DNA of 8,381 bases from an uncultured Oscillospiraceae bacterium (GTDB lineage: Bacteria > Bacillota > Clostridia > Oscillospirales > Oscillospiraceae), in assembly GCA_900751035.1 (NCBI GenBank), contig CAADSF010000147.1, positions 1 through 8,381 on the forward strand, written 5' to 3'. Position numbers and translations under genes: made by a program. Positions within the stretch are counted from its first letter, which is position 1. Each line of letters starts with the position of its first letter. The notes under the pieces are model-generated. The model made no database searches. It saw only the letters and a list, made by a program, of their open reading frames with translations, and was not told the origin of the DNA. This document shows positions 1 through 4,908 of this stretch, piece after piece.

Positions 1-1530
1 AGTGATGCCCTTCTTGGTGCCGGCCACCTTGAAGTCCATCTCGCCGTGGAAGTCCTCAACGCCCTGAATGTCGGTGAAGGTTCTCCATGTGCCCGTCTCC
101 TTGTCGGAGATGAGGCCGCAGGAAATGCCGGCGACGGGGCGCTTGATGGGCACGCCTGCATCCATCAGAGCCAGCGTGGAGCCGCAGATGGAGGCCTGAG
201 ACGTGGAGCCGTTGGAGGAGACGACCTCGGAGACGACGCGGATGGCATACGGGAACTCGTCGACGGACGGGATGACCGGCAGCAGGGCCTTTTCAGCCAG
301 TGCGCCGTGGCCGATTTCGCGGCGGGAGGTGGAGCGGCTCGCACGGGCTTCGCCGGTGGACCACTGCGGCATATTATAGTGGTGGATATAGCGGCGCTCA
401 GTCTCGTCGTAGATGGTGTCGAGCTTCTGCGCGGCGGAAAGCGTGTTCAGGGTGCAGACGGACAGAACCTGCGTCTGACCTCTTGTGAACAGGCCGGAGC
501 CGTGGACGCGCGGCAGGACGCCGACCTCGGCGGCCAGCGGGCGAATTTCGTCCGGCGTACGGCCGTCGACGCGCTTGCCCTCAAGCAGCCACTTCTTGAC
601 AATCTTCTTCTGCATCTTGTACAGGCACACGTCAATCTGGATGTCCCAGTCCTCGGCGTACTTCTCGCCGAACTTCTCCTTGAAGTCGACGACGGCCTCG
701 GTCAGACGGGCCTCGCGTACATTCTTGTCGTCGGTGTCAAGCGCGTAGGCAATCTTGTCCAGACCATACTCGCACAGATCGTCGAGCATTTCATGGTTGA
801 CGGCGGCCTTTTCAAACGTGAACTTCGGCTTGCCGATGGCATCGACAATGGTGTTGATGAATTCCACGACCTTCACGTTCGTCTCATGAGCCAGCTTGAT
901 GCACTCCATGAGGATATCTTCCTTGACCTCATTGGCTTCCGTCTCGATCATGACGACCTTTTCGTGGGTCGAGGCGATGGTAACGAAGCACTGGCAGGCG
1001 TTGCGCTCGTCCTGCGAGGGGTTGACGATATACTTGCCGTCCAGATAGCAGACATTGGTGGTCGCGGTCGGGCCGTTCCAGGGAATGTCGGAGTAGGCGA
1101 TGACGAGAGAAGAGCCGATGGAGGCGACGATCTCAACGGGGTTATCATAGTCCTGCGCGAGGACGGTGTTGGTCAGCACGACGTCGTTGCGGAGCTCCTC
1201 GTCGAACAGGGGGCGCATCGGGCGGTCAATGAGGCGGGAGATGAGCACGCCGCGGTCGGAGGGCTTGCCCTCGCGGCGGTTAAACGAGCCGGGGATACGG
1301 CCGACGGCGTACATACGCTCTTCGACCTCGATGGTCAGCGGGAAATAGTCGATGCCGGCCTTGGGCAGGGGAGAGGCAACAGCCGTGACGAGCACGACGG
1401 TATCGCCGTAACGGCAGATGGCCTCTGCGTTGCAGAGCTCTGCGACCTTGCCTGTCTCGACGGTAAAGGTGCGGCCGCCGATCTCGGTTTCAAAAATGTG
1501 GTGATTCGGATACTGCTTGTGGGTGATCAT
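1..1530 (-). CDS. pnp: Polyribonucleotide nucleotidyltransferase (PNPase), C-terminus cut by window edge
   Basis: PNPase is a phosphorolytic 3'-5' exoribonuclease of mRNA turnover that forms a trimeric ring. The minus-strand reading is open for 510 codons and runs off the left edge. The first RNase PH core is seen with GRIPGSFNRREGKPS (about 77-91) and IDRPMRPLF (101-109). The second core has VDGRTPDEIRPL (321-332), GLFTRGQTQVLS (346-357), SRREIGHGALAEKALLP (about 402-418) and GVEDFHGEMDFKVAGT (490-505). D493 and D499 keep the six-residue spacing of the known catalytic aspartates. The KH and S1 RNA-binding domains, which normally follow at about 550-700, lie outside the window. The ATG at 1530 is preceded by AAGGAGG (1538-1544) with 7-nt spacing. 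It lies downstream of rpsO, the common bacterial order. A large leader hairpin (1555-1632) suggests post-transcriptional control. A long plus-strand open frame over this region is an antisense shadow. Confidence 0.97.
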   Translation of the reverse strand, partial: MITHKQYPNHHIFETEIGGRTFTVETGKVAELCNAEAICRYGDTVVLVTAVASPLPKAGIDYFPLTIEVEERMYAVGRIPGSFNRREGKPSDRGVLISRLIDRPMRPLFDEELRNDVVLTNTVLAQDYDNPVEIVASIGSSLVIAYSDIPWNGPTATTNVCYLDGKYIVNPSQDERNACQCFVTIASTHEKVVMIETEANEVKEDILMECIKLAHETNVKVVEFINTIVDAIGKPKFTFEKAAVNHEMLDDLCEYGLDKIAYALDTDDKNVREARLTEAVVDFKEKFGEKYAEDWDIQIDVCLYKMQKKIVKKWLLEGKRVDGRTPDEIRPLAAEVGVLPRVHGSGLFTRGQTQVLSVCTLNTLSAAQKLDTIYDETERRYIHHYNMPQWSTGEARASRSTSRREIGHGALAEKALLPVIPSVDEFPYAIRVVSEVVSSNGSTSQASICGSTLALMDAGVPIKRPVAGISCGLISDKETGTWRTFTDIQGVEDFHGEMDFKVAGTKKGIT

Positions 1531-1554
1531 GAAAGAACCTCCTTCGTTTTTTGC

Positions 1555-1632
1555 GCGCGTGGGAGGTTTAGCACTTGAAACTGGCGTCCGCACCCGGACG
1601 CTACTTTCAACTGCTAAATGGAACCCACGCGC
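1555..1632 (-). promoter_or_regulatory. pnp 5' leader stem-loop (candidate RNase/PNPase autoregulation site)
   Basis: A 78-nt near-continuous stem-loop lies in the pnp leader, ending about 10 nt upstream of the Shine-Dalgarno. Paired segments are 1555-1563 with 1624-1632 (9 bp), 1567-1573 with 1612-1618 (7 bp), 1575-1580 with 1605-1610 (6 bp) and 1584-1590 with 1595-1601 (7 bp). The apical loop is CACC (1591-1594, plus strand) and only small internal loops interrupt the stem. In E. coli, RNase III cuts a long leader duplex of pnp and PNPase then degrades the product to repress itself. The same position and shape suggest an analogous control here, but that is inference. Confidence 0.6.
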
Positions 1633-1655
1633 AGAAATAGTGGGTGAGTTTATAA

Positions 1656-1683
1656 AAAAGGGCGGTCGCCCGACCGCCCTTTT
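1656..1683 (-). terminator. Intrinsic terminator after rpsO
   Basis: A perfect 13-bp inverted repeat (1656-1668 with 1671-1683, only CC between) forms a GGGCGGTCG-rich hairpin. Read on the minus strand it is followed by a run of T that continues into TTTTTTAT. It lies 8 bp past the rpsO stop, so it should terminate most rpsO transcripts, with pnp expressed by read-through or a weak internal promoter. No convincing separate pnp promoter was found between this hairpin and the leader stem-loop. Confidence 0.85.
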
Positions 1684-1691
1684 CCTATGAC

Positions 1692-1958
1692 TTACTTACG
1701 CAGGCCGAGCTTTGCAACGATTGCACGATAGCGGTTGATGTCCTTCTTGGCGAGGTAGTCGAGAAGGCTTCTGCGCTTGCCGACCATCATCAGAAGGCCG
1801 CGGCGGGAATGGTTGTCCTGCTTGTGCTCACGCAGATGCTCGGTCAGGGTGTTGATTCGGGCGGTGAGGACAGCGATCTGAACCTCAGGGGAACCGGTGT
1901 CGCCGGCATGGGTCGCGTACTGCTCGATAATGGCAGTCTTTTCTTCTTTACGCATCAT
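1692..1958 (-). CDS. rpsO: 30S ribosomal protein S15
   Basis: S15 binds 16S rRNA in the central domain and helps assemble the 30S platform. The 88-residue product has the family's normal length. It carries the signature GDTGSPEVQIAVLTARI (about 19-35), then LTEHLREHKQDNHSRRGL (about 38-55) and VGKRRSLLDYL (59-69), and ends in LGLRK. Two adjacent ATG codons are possible starts. The upstream one at 1958 is chosen because AAAGGTGG (1969-1976) lies 10 nt before it; the next ATG would simply remove one Met. A longer in-frame extension to 1997 overlaps the ribosome binding site and is unlikely. It is followed by an intrinsic terminator and then pnp, and preceded by its own promoter and a structured leader. 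Confidence 0.97.
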   Translation of the reverse strand: MMRKEEKTAIIEQYATHAGDTGSPEVQIAVLTARINTLTEHLREHKQDNHSRRGLLMMVGKRRSLLDYLAKKDINRYRAIVAKLGLRK

Positions 1959-2076
1959 AGTTGTGTTTCCACCTTTCAGAATATTCCCGGAATCCAAGTA
2001 TCGGGCAGGCAGAAAACCCGCGTCAGAGCGGGCGGTGTCCCGAAACTGGGAAACGGGTCGCAGCGCATGGCGCTAC
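1959..2076 (-). promoter_or_regulatory. rpsO 5' leader with several GC-rich hairpins (possible S15 autoregulation)
   Basis: The predicted rpsO leader is about 118 nt long. It contains AGCGC-CAT-GCGCT (2062-2074), a CCCG/CGGG hairpin near 2039-2057, CCCGC-loop-GCGGG (2017-2032) followed by TTTT, and another CCCG/CGGG pair just before the ribosome binding site. The third could act as a weak attenuator. S15 represses its own mRNA through leader structures in several bacteria, but the structures differ between lineages. I cannot assign this one to a known class. Confidence 0.35.
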
Positions 2077-2082
2077 CTATTA

Positions 2083-2111
2083 AGAATAGCATACGAATAC
2101 GGAAAAGTAAA
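2083..2111 (-). promoter_or_regulatory. Probable sigma-A promoter of rpsO
   Basis: On the minus strand a -35 box TTTACT (2106-2111) and a -10 box TATTCT (2083-2088) are separated by exactly 17 bp. Each box matches the consensus at 4 of 6 positions. The implied start near 2076 gives a leader of about 118 nt before the rpsO ATG. It faces away from the aspartate kinase gene. Confidence 0.55.
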
Positions 2112-2164
2112 GCGGAAATTGCCCGGATTTTCTGAAATTTTTCGGCCTCCACAGGCCGCCTGCC

Positions 2165-2194
2165 AGGACAGAATTCGACAGAACCACATATTAT
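2165..2194 (+). promoter_or_regulatory. Weak candidate promoter for the aspartate kinase gene
   Basis: A -10-like TATTAT (2189-2194) is preceded at 18 bp by AGGACA (2165-2170), which matches only the GACA part of a -35 box. It is the best candidate in the short divergent region between rpsO and the kinase, but the support is thin. A small GGCC-TCCACA-GGCC inverted repeat lies just upstream. Confidence 0.25.
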
Positions 2195-2230
2195 GGCGTG
2201 GGACCATCATTCCCGGAAGGAGGGAGGTTT

Positions 2231-3514
2231 ATGCTGAAGGTCGCAAAATTCGGCGGCTCGTCGCTGTGCGACAGCGCGGGCTTTTCGCGTGTGCGCGAGA
2301 TTGTGCTTGCAGATCCCGCGCGGCGTGTCGTCGTCGTGTCGGCGGCAGGAAAGCGGCATGCCGCCGACCACAAGATCACGGATCTGCTCTATCTCTGCCA
2401 CGCGCATCTGCAATACGGCGTGAGCTGCTGGGATTTATGGCGCAGGATCGCCGACCGCTATCGCGAAATCCGCGACGGCTGCTGTCTGACGCTGCCCATC
2501 GAAGCAGAACTCGACGCGATCTATGCCGCCATGCGCCGCGATACACCGCAGGACTGGATCGTCTCGCGGGGCGAATATCTGGCTGCCCGGCTGATGGCAG
2601 ATCTGCTTGGCTTTGAATTTGTTGACGCAAAAGACTGGCTGCTGTTTGACGACGCCGGGCGCGTCCGGCAGGCCGCGTCCTATGCCGCGCTCGGCTCGCT
2701 TGCCGACGGACGGAAGATCGTCACGCCGGGGTTTTACGGCGCGCTGCCGGACGGCGGCATCCATACGCTCCCGCGCGGAGGCTCCGACGTGACGGGTGCG
2801 CTGGCCGCGGCTGCGCTGCACGCGGATCTGTACGAAAACTGGACGGACGTGACGGGCGTGCTCGCTGCCGATCCGAGACTTATCAAAAATCCCGCGCCGG
2901 TCGGCCAGCTGCGCTATGAAGAATTACAGACGCTCTCGCGCGTCGGGATGCAGATTTTACACGAGGACGCGGTCGCTCCTGTACGGCAGGCACAGATTCC
3001 GATGCGCATCTGCAATACGTTCGAGCCCGAAAAGCCCGGCACGCTCGTCCGCCCGCAGGTGGAGCCGGACGGCGGGCAGATCTGCTTTGCAGGGCGGCGA
3101 AAGCTTGCCATGCTGCGCCTGAGCTGCCCGCAGGAGCCGGACGCGGAGACGCAGCTGGCCGCCGTTCTGGAGCAGGCGCAGCTTACGCCGTTTTCCATGC
3201 AGAGCGTGTGCGGGGAGCTGACGGCGCTTGTGCCGATGGAGCCCGGCTCCGAACGCCTGCACCGTCTGCGGGAGCAGGCTGCGCAGGCGCTGCGTCCGCA
3301 GGTCTGCACGCTGCGCGAAAACCTGAGCGTTCTGGCTGCGCTCTGCCGCTCAACCGCCGCCGTGCCGGAGCTGCTCCGCGCAGTCGAAAGGAGCGGCGCA
3401 CCGGTCCATCTGCTGCAAAAATGCGGCGCCTGCGCCCTCATGCTCGTCAACGACAGCCAATACGAGCAGTCCCTGCGCACCGCCTACGCCGCCAGCCGCA
3501 ATCTGCGCGATTGA
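2231..3514 (+). CDS. lysC: Aspartate kinase (monofunctional, YclM/ThrD-like)
   Basis: Aspartate kinase phosphorylates L-aspartate to 4-aspartyl phosphate, the entry step to lysine, threonine, methionine and diaminopimelate. The 427-residue product has KFGGSS (6-11) binding nucleotide/aspartate, VVVVSAAGKR (33-42), SRGEYLAARL (112-121), LPRGGSDVTGALAAAAL (180-196), TDVTGVLAADPR (205-216) and SRVGMQILHEDAV (236-248). The C-terminal part from about 290 (KLAMLRLSC onward) fits the tandem ACT regulatory domains that sense end products. Start ATG 2231 has AAGGAGG (2217-2223) 7 nt upstream. An in-frame GTG at 2198 lacks such a site. The opening resembles B. subtilis YclM/ThrD more than DapG or LysC, so the paralogue, and therefore the symbol, is uncertain. 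It is divergent from rpsO and no other amino-acid gene adjoins it. A promoter for the next unit overlaps its stop codon. Confidence 0.93.
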   Translation: MLKVAKFGGSSLCDSAGFSRVREIVLADPARRVVVVSAAGKRHAADHKITDLLYLCHAHLQYGVSCWDLWRRIADRYREIRDGCCLTLPIEAELDAIYAAMRRDTPQDWIVSRGEYLAARLMADLLGFEFVDAKDWLLFDDAGRVRQAASYAALGSLADGRKIVTPGFYGALPDGGIHTLPRGGSDVTGALAAAALHADLYENWTDVTGVLAADPRLIKNPAPVGQLRYEELQTLSRVGMQILHEDAVAPVRQAQIPMRICNTFEPEKPGTLVRPQVEPDGGQICFAGRRKLAMLRLSCPQEPDAETQLAAVLEQAQLTPFSMQSVCGELTALVPMEPGSERLHRLREQAAQALRPQVCTLRENLSVLAALCRSTAAVPELLRAVERSGAPVHLLQKCGACALMLVNDSQYEQSLRTAYAASRNLRD

Positions 3515-3540
3515 CAAGCAAAACGCGGATATGATAGAAT
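3511..3540 (+). promoter_or_regulatory. Strong sigma-A-like promoter overlapping the aspartate kinase stop
   Basis: A perfect -35 TTGACA (3511-3516, overlapping the TGA stop) and a -10 TAGAAT (3535-3540, 5 of 6 matches) are separated by 18 bp. It points into the first tRNA-like block and the zinc-finger gene. A perfect palindrome (3542-3572) begins one base after the -10 box, so it covers the likely start site and could act as an operator or as a 5' RNA hairpin. Confidence 0.55.
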
Positions 3541-3541
3541 A

Positions 3542-3572
3542 TACGGCAGTCAGAGCAATTCTGACTGCCGTA
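3542..3572 (+). repeat. Perfect 12-bp inverted repeat at the promoter start site
   Basis: TACGGCAGTCAG (3542-3553) and its exact complement CTGACTGCCGTA (3561-3572) surround the 7-nt loop AGCAATT. There is no T-run on either side, so it is a poor intrinsic terminator. Its position directly after the -10 box of a good promoter suggests a repressor operator, or an RNA hairpin at the 5' end of the transcript. Confidence 0.7.
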
Positions 3573-3581
3573 ACCCAACCT

Positions 3582-3646
3582 GTGCCCGCAGCGGAAGCAG
3601 CAGACACGATGGATTTCGGTGATGTCACCTTGGTGAAAGGTTTTTG
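3582..3646 (+). pseudogene. tRNA-Leu 5'-half plus hairpin element, diverged copy (copy A)
   Basis: This 65-nt block aligns without gaps to 4406-4470 (offset 824) with 56 of 65 identities. The last 47 nt (3600-3646) differ at only two positions. Similarity begins at what would be tRNA nucleotide 1 (GTGCCCG versus GCGCCCG) and stops after the T-run. It covers the 5' acceptor strand, D-arm and anticodon loop of tRNA-Leu, then GGTGATGTCACC and ACCTT-GGTGA-AAGGT followed by T. The D-stem is broken by a mismatch and no 3' half exists, so it cannot be a working tRNA. It lies about 60 nt upstream of the zinc-finger gene. Confidence 0.6.
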
Positions 3647-3705
3647 TTATGTGTTGACGCGGGATTTATGTACCGTCGTTGACAAGCACTTGGAGGGAGA
3701 CGCTT

Positions 3706-4359
3706 ATGGCGCAAGCGGCATCAAAAGGAAACTGCTATCTTTGCGGGGAAACGATTTCCAAAACAGCATTTAAGAAGCATCTGCTGGAAACGCACAATGA
3801 TGCTGCCGGCGATGCGCAGACGTGCAAGCTGCTGAAGGTGGAGGGCGCAGACGAAAAGGCGTATTGGATGTATCTGGATATGCCGGTGAGCGCCACGCTA
3901 AAAACGCTCGATCGGTTTCTGCGGGATATCTGGCTGGAATGCTGTGGGCACGAAAGCGCATTTTTTGTGGGGAACTATGAGCAGCTCTCGAAAAACACCA
4001 TGGTCGGGATGCTGCGCGATGGGCTCAAGCTCCATTATGAGTATGATTTCGGCTCTACAACGGAGCTGACGATCACGGTGGTGGGAACACTGCTGCGCCC
4101 GAAGCAGCGCAGATCCGTTCGTCTGCTCGGGAGAAATGAGCCGATCCGCTTCCTGTGCGGGAAATGCGGAAAGGAAGCCGATTGGATATGCTGCGAATGC
4201 GAATGGGCGGATCAGTATCCGTATTTCTGCGAAGACTGCATGGAAAGCCATCCGCACGATTCTGCGCTTCCAATCGTTAATTCTCCGCGTATGGGCGTGT
4301 GCGGCTATTGCGGAGAGGACGACGTCTATACCTTTGACCCGGCTCCGTTTTTGAAGTAA
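3706..4359 (+). CDS. pRiA4b ORF-3-like protein with N-terminal C2H2 and C-terminal zinc-binding motifs
   Basis: The function of this family is unknown; it is often found on plasmids and accessory DNA. The 217-residue product starts with a C2H2-type finger (C10-x2-C13, H25-x4-H30). The central region (about 50-135) carries LDRFLRDIWLECCGHESAFF (68-87) and YEYDFGSTTELTI (111-123), hallmarks of the pRiA4b ORF-3 (PF07929) fold. The C-terminus is rich in cysteine pairs: CGKCG (151-155), C162/C163/C165, CEDC (175-178), HPH (183-185) and CGYCG (199-203), suggesting two or more zinc sites. Start ATG 3706 has GGAGGG (3692-3697) 8 nt upstream; an in-frame TTG at 3679 is less likely. The gene is bracketed by two direct copies of a tRNA-Leu-derived block. 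No membrane segment or signal peptide is seen. Confidence 0.8.
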   Translation: MAQAASKGNCYLCGETISKTAFKKHLLETHNDAAGDAQTCKLLKVEGADEKAYWMYLDMPVSATLKTLDRFLRDIWLECCGHESAFFVGNYEQLSKNTMVGMLRDGLKLHYEYDFGSTTELTITVVGTLLRPKQRRSVRLLGRNEPIRFLCGKCGKEADWICCECEWADQYPYFCEDCMESHPHDSALPIVNSPRMGVCGYCGEDDVYTFDPAPFLK

Positions 4360-4363
4360 AAAT

Positions 4364-4400
4364 CAGGCGACCGGCGGACGCTTACGCCGCAGCTCGCCTG
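4364..4400 (+). terminator. Hairpin after the zinc-finger gene (weak terminator candidate)
   Basis: CAGGCGA (4364-4370) pairs with TCGCCTG (4394-4400), with an inner CGGCG/CGCCG helix. It starts 5 bp after the stop codon but is followed by TATAT, not a T-run. It may be a weak terminator, or the 5' hairpin of the adjoining tRNA-like block, which begins at 4406. Confidence 0.35.
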
Positions 4401-4405
4401 TATAT

Positions 4406-4470
4406 GCGCCCGTGGTGGAATTGGCAGACACGATGGATTTAGGTGACGTCACCTTGGTGAAAGGTTTTTG
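4406..4470 (+). pseudogene. tRNA-Leu 5'-half plus hairpin element (copy B)
   Basis: Positions 4406-4444 are identical over 39 nt to nucleotides 1-39 of the complete tRNA-Leu at 4620-4658. Identity ends exactly at the last base of the anticodon loop. The 3' half is replaced by 26 nt shared with copy A, including the perfect palindrome GGTGACGTCACC and an overlapping ACCTT-GGTGA-AAGGT hairpin followed by a T-run. No 3' acceptor strand or CCA follows, so it cannot fold as a tRNA. A short frame across it reads like a peptide starting MVELADTMDLG, which resembles translated tRNA-Leu and is not taken as a protein. Confidence 0.7.
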
Positions 4471-4500
4471 CGCCGTTCCTCGCCGTGGACATTCTTCGGT

Positions 4501-4523
4501 AAAAGCAGGCACGCCTGTTTTTA
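4501..4523 (+). terminator. Short intrinsic terminator downstream of copy B
   Basis: CAGGC (4506-4510) and GCCTG (4513-4517) form a small hairpin preceded by AAAA and followed by TTTTT (4518-4522). It would end any transcript running through tRNA-like copy B before the full tRNA gene. The stem is short, so strength is uncertain. Confidence 0.5.
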
Positions 4524-4591
4524 TAACTGCGGATCAAGCGTTACGCTCCGCCTCGGCTCCTCGCCGTGTCAAAATCAGAGGACAACAAAAT

Positions 4592-4612
4592 AGCGACAGG
4601 TTTCCTGCCGCT
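4592..4612 (+). other. Hairpin immediately 5' of tRNA-Leu
   Basis: AGCG-A-CAGG, loop TTT, CCTG-C-CGCT form a compact stem with one internal mismatch, ending 7 nt before the first tRNA base. It could lie in the pre-tRNA 5' leader. No clear promoter boxes for the tRNA were found in the 150 nt upstream. That stretch also holds a direct repeat TCCTCGCCGTG (4477-4487 and 4558-4568). Confidence 0.4.
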
Positions 4613-4619
4613 CATATCT

Positions 4620-4702
4620 GCGCCCGTGGTGGAATTGGCAGACACGATGGATTTAGGTTCCATTGCGTGAGCGTGCAGGTTCAAGTCCTGTCGGGCGCAC
4701 CA
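4620..4702 (+). tRNA. tRNA-Leu (anticodon UAG), CCA encoded
   Basis: The sequence folds into a complete class II cloverleaf. The acceptor GCGCCCG (4620-4626) pairs with CGGGCGC (4692-4698), with discriminator A and encoded CCA (4700-4702). The D-arm is GTG/CAC around GAATTGGCAGA. The anticodon stem ATGGA/TCCAT encloses loop TTTAGGT with anticodon TAG (4654-4656), reading CUA leucine codons. There is a short variable arm, and the T-arm is GCAGG-TTCAAGT-CCTGT. A strong terminator follows within 6 nt. Two 5'-half copies of the gene lie upstream. GC content drops sharply just downstream, consistent with the tRNA marking the edge of an acquired island. Confidence 0.96.
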
Positions 4703-4707
4703 GAATG

Positions 4708-4767
4708 AACGACCCTACCCAATCCGAACAAGTTGATGAGACTTGCGGATCGGGTAGGGTCGTTTTG
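4708..4767 (+). terminator. Strong intrinsic terminator of tRNA-Leu
   Basis: AACGACCCTACCC (4708-4720) pairs perfectly with GGGTAGGGTCGTT (4752-4764). The helix continues with ATCCG/CGGAT and CAAGT/ACTTG to a 7-nt loop (TGATGAG). A TTTT run closes the 3' side. The stem is unusually long for a tRNA terminator and could also insulate the tRNA from the mobile DNA beyond. Confidence 0.9.
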
Positions 4768-4810
4768 TATCTTAAAAGCCTTGGCATGACAGCATTTTTT
4801 GAAGATATCA

Positions 4811-4908
4811 CGCCAAAGCAGATATGAGACGCTCAAATTCAAACCTCTTCAAATCGAGGTAGAAAACGCAAAAGTCAGGCGATTCGAACACCAATGTCTC
4901 ATTTGGCG
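4811..4908. repeat. Bipartite inverted repeat at the 3' end of the transposase gene
   Basis: CGCCAAA (4811-4817) and ATGAGAC (4824-4830) match, in inverted orientation, the contiguous GTCTCATTTGGCG (4896-4908) that spans the transposase stop codon. A second local inverted repeat, AAAACGC (4863-4869) against GCGTTTT, is nested with it. The RNA could form a hairpin that limits read-through into or out of the element, or it may be part of the transposase-binding end. Confidence 0.4.

Noticed and set aside
46..1578. Long plus-strand open frame of 510 codons
   Set aside because: It is exactly antisense to pnp, whose minus-strand translation matches PNPase throughout. The open frame reflects GC-rich codon bias.
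3511..3688. Direct repeat TTGACAAGCA at 3511-3520 and 3679-3688 as an insertion scar
   Set aside because: Only 10 bp, partly a promoter consensus, and no element-like structure lies between the copies.
4412..4708. Small protein beginning MVELADTMDLG
   Set aside because: It is a translation of tRNA-Leu-derived sequence plus the real tRNA gene and has no protein support.
4841..4893. T-arm-like motifs (TTCGAAT on the minus strand, TTCAAAT on the plus strand) suggesting tRNA remnants
   Set aside because: No acceptor stem, anticodon arm or CCA can be paired with them. They lie in the IS end region and are probably chance.
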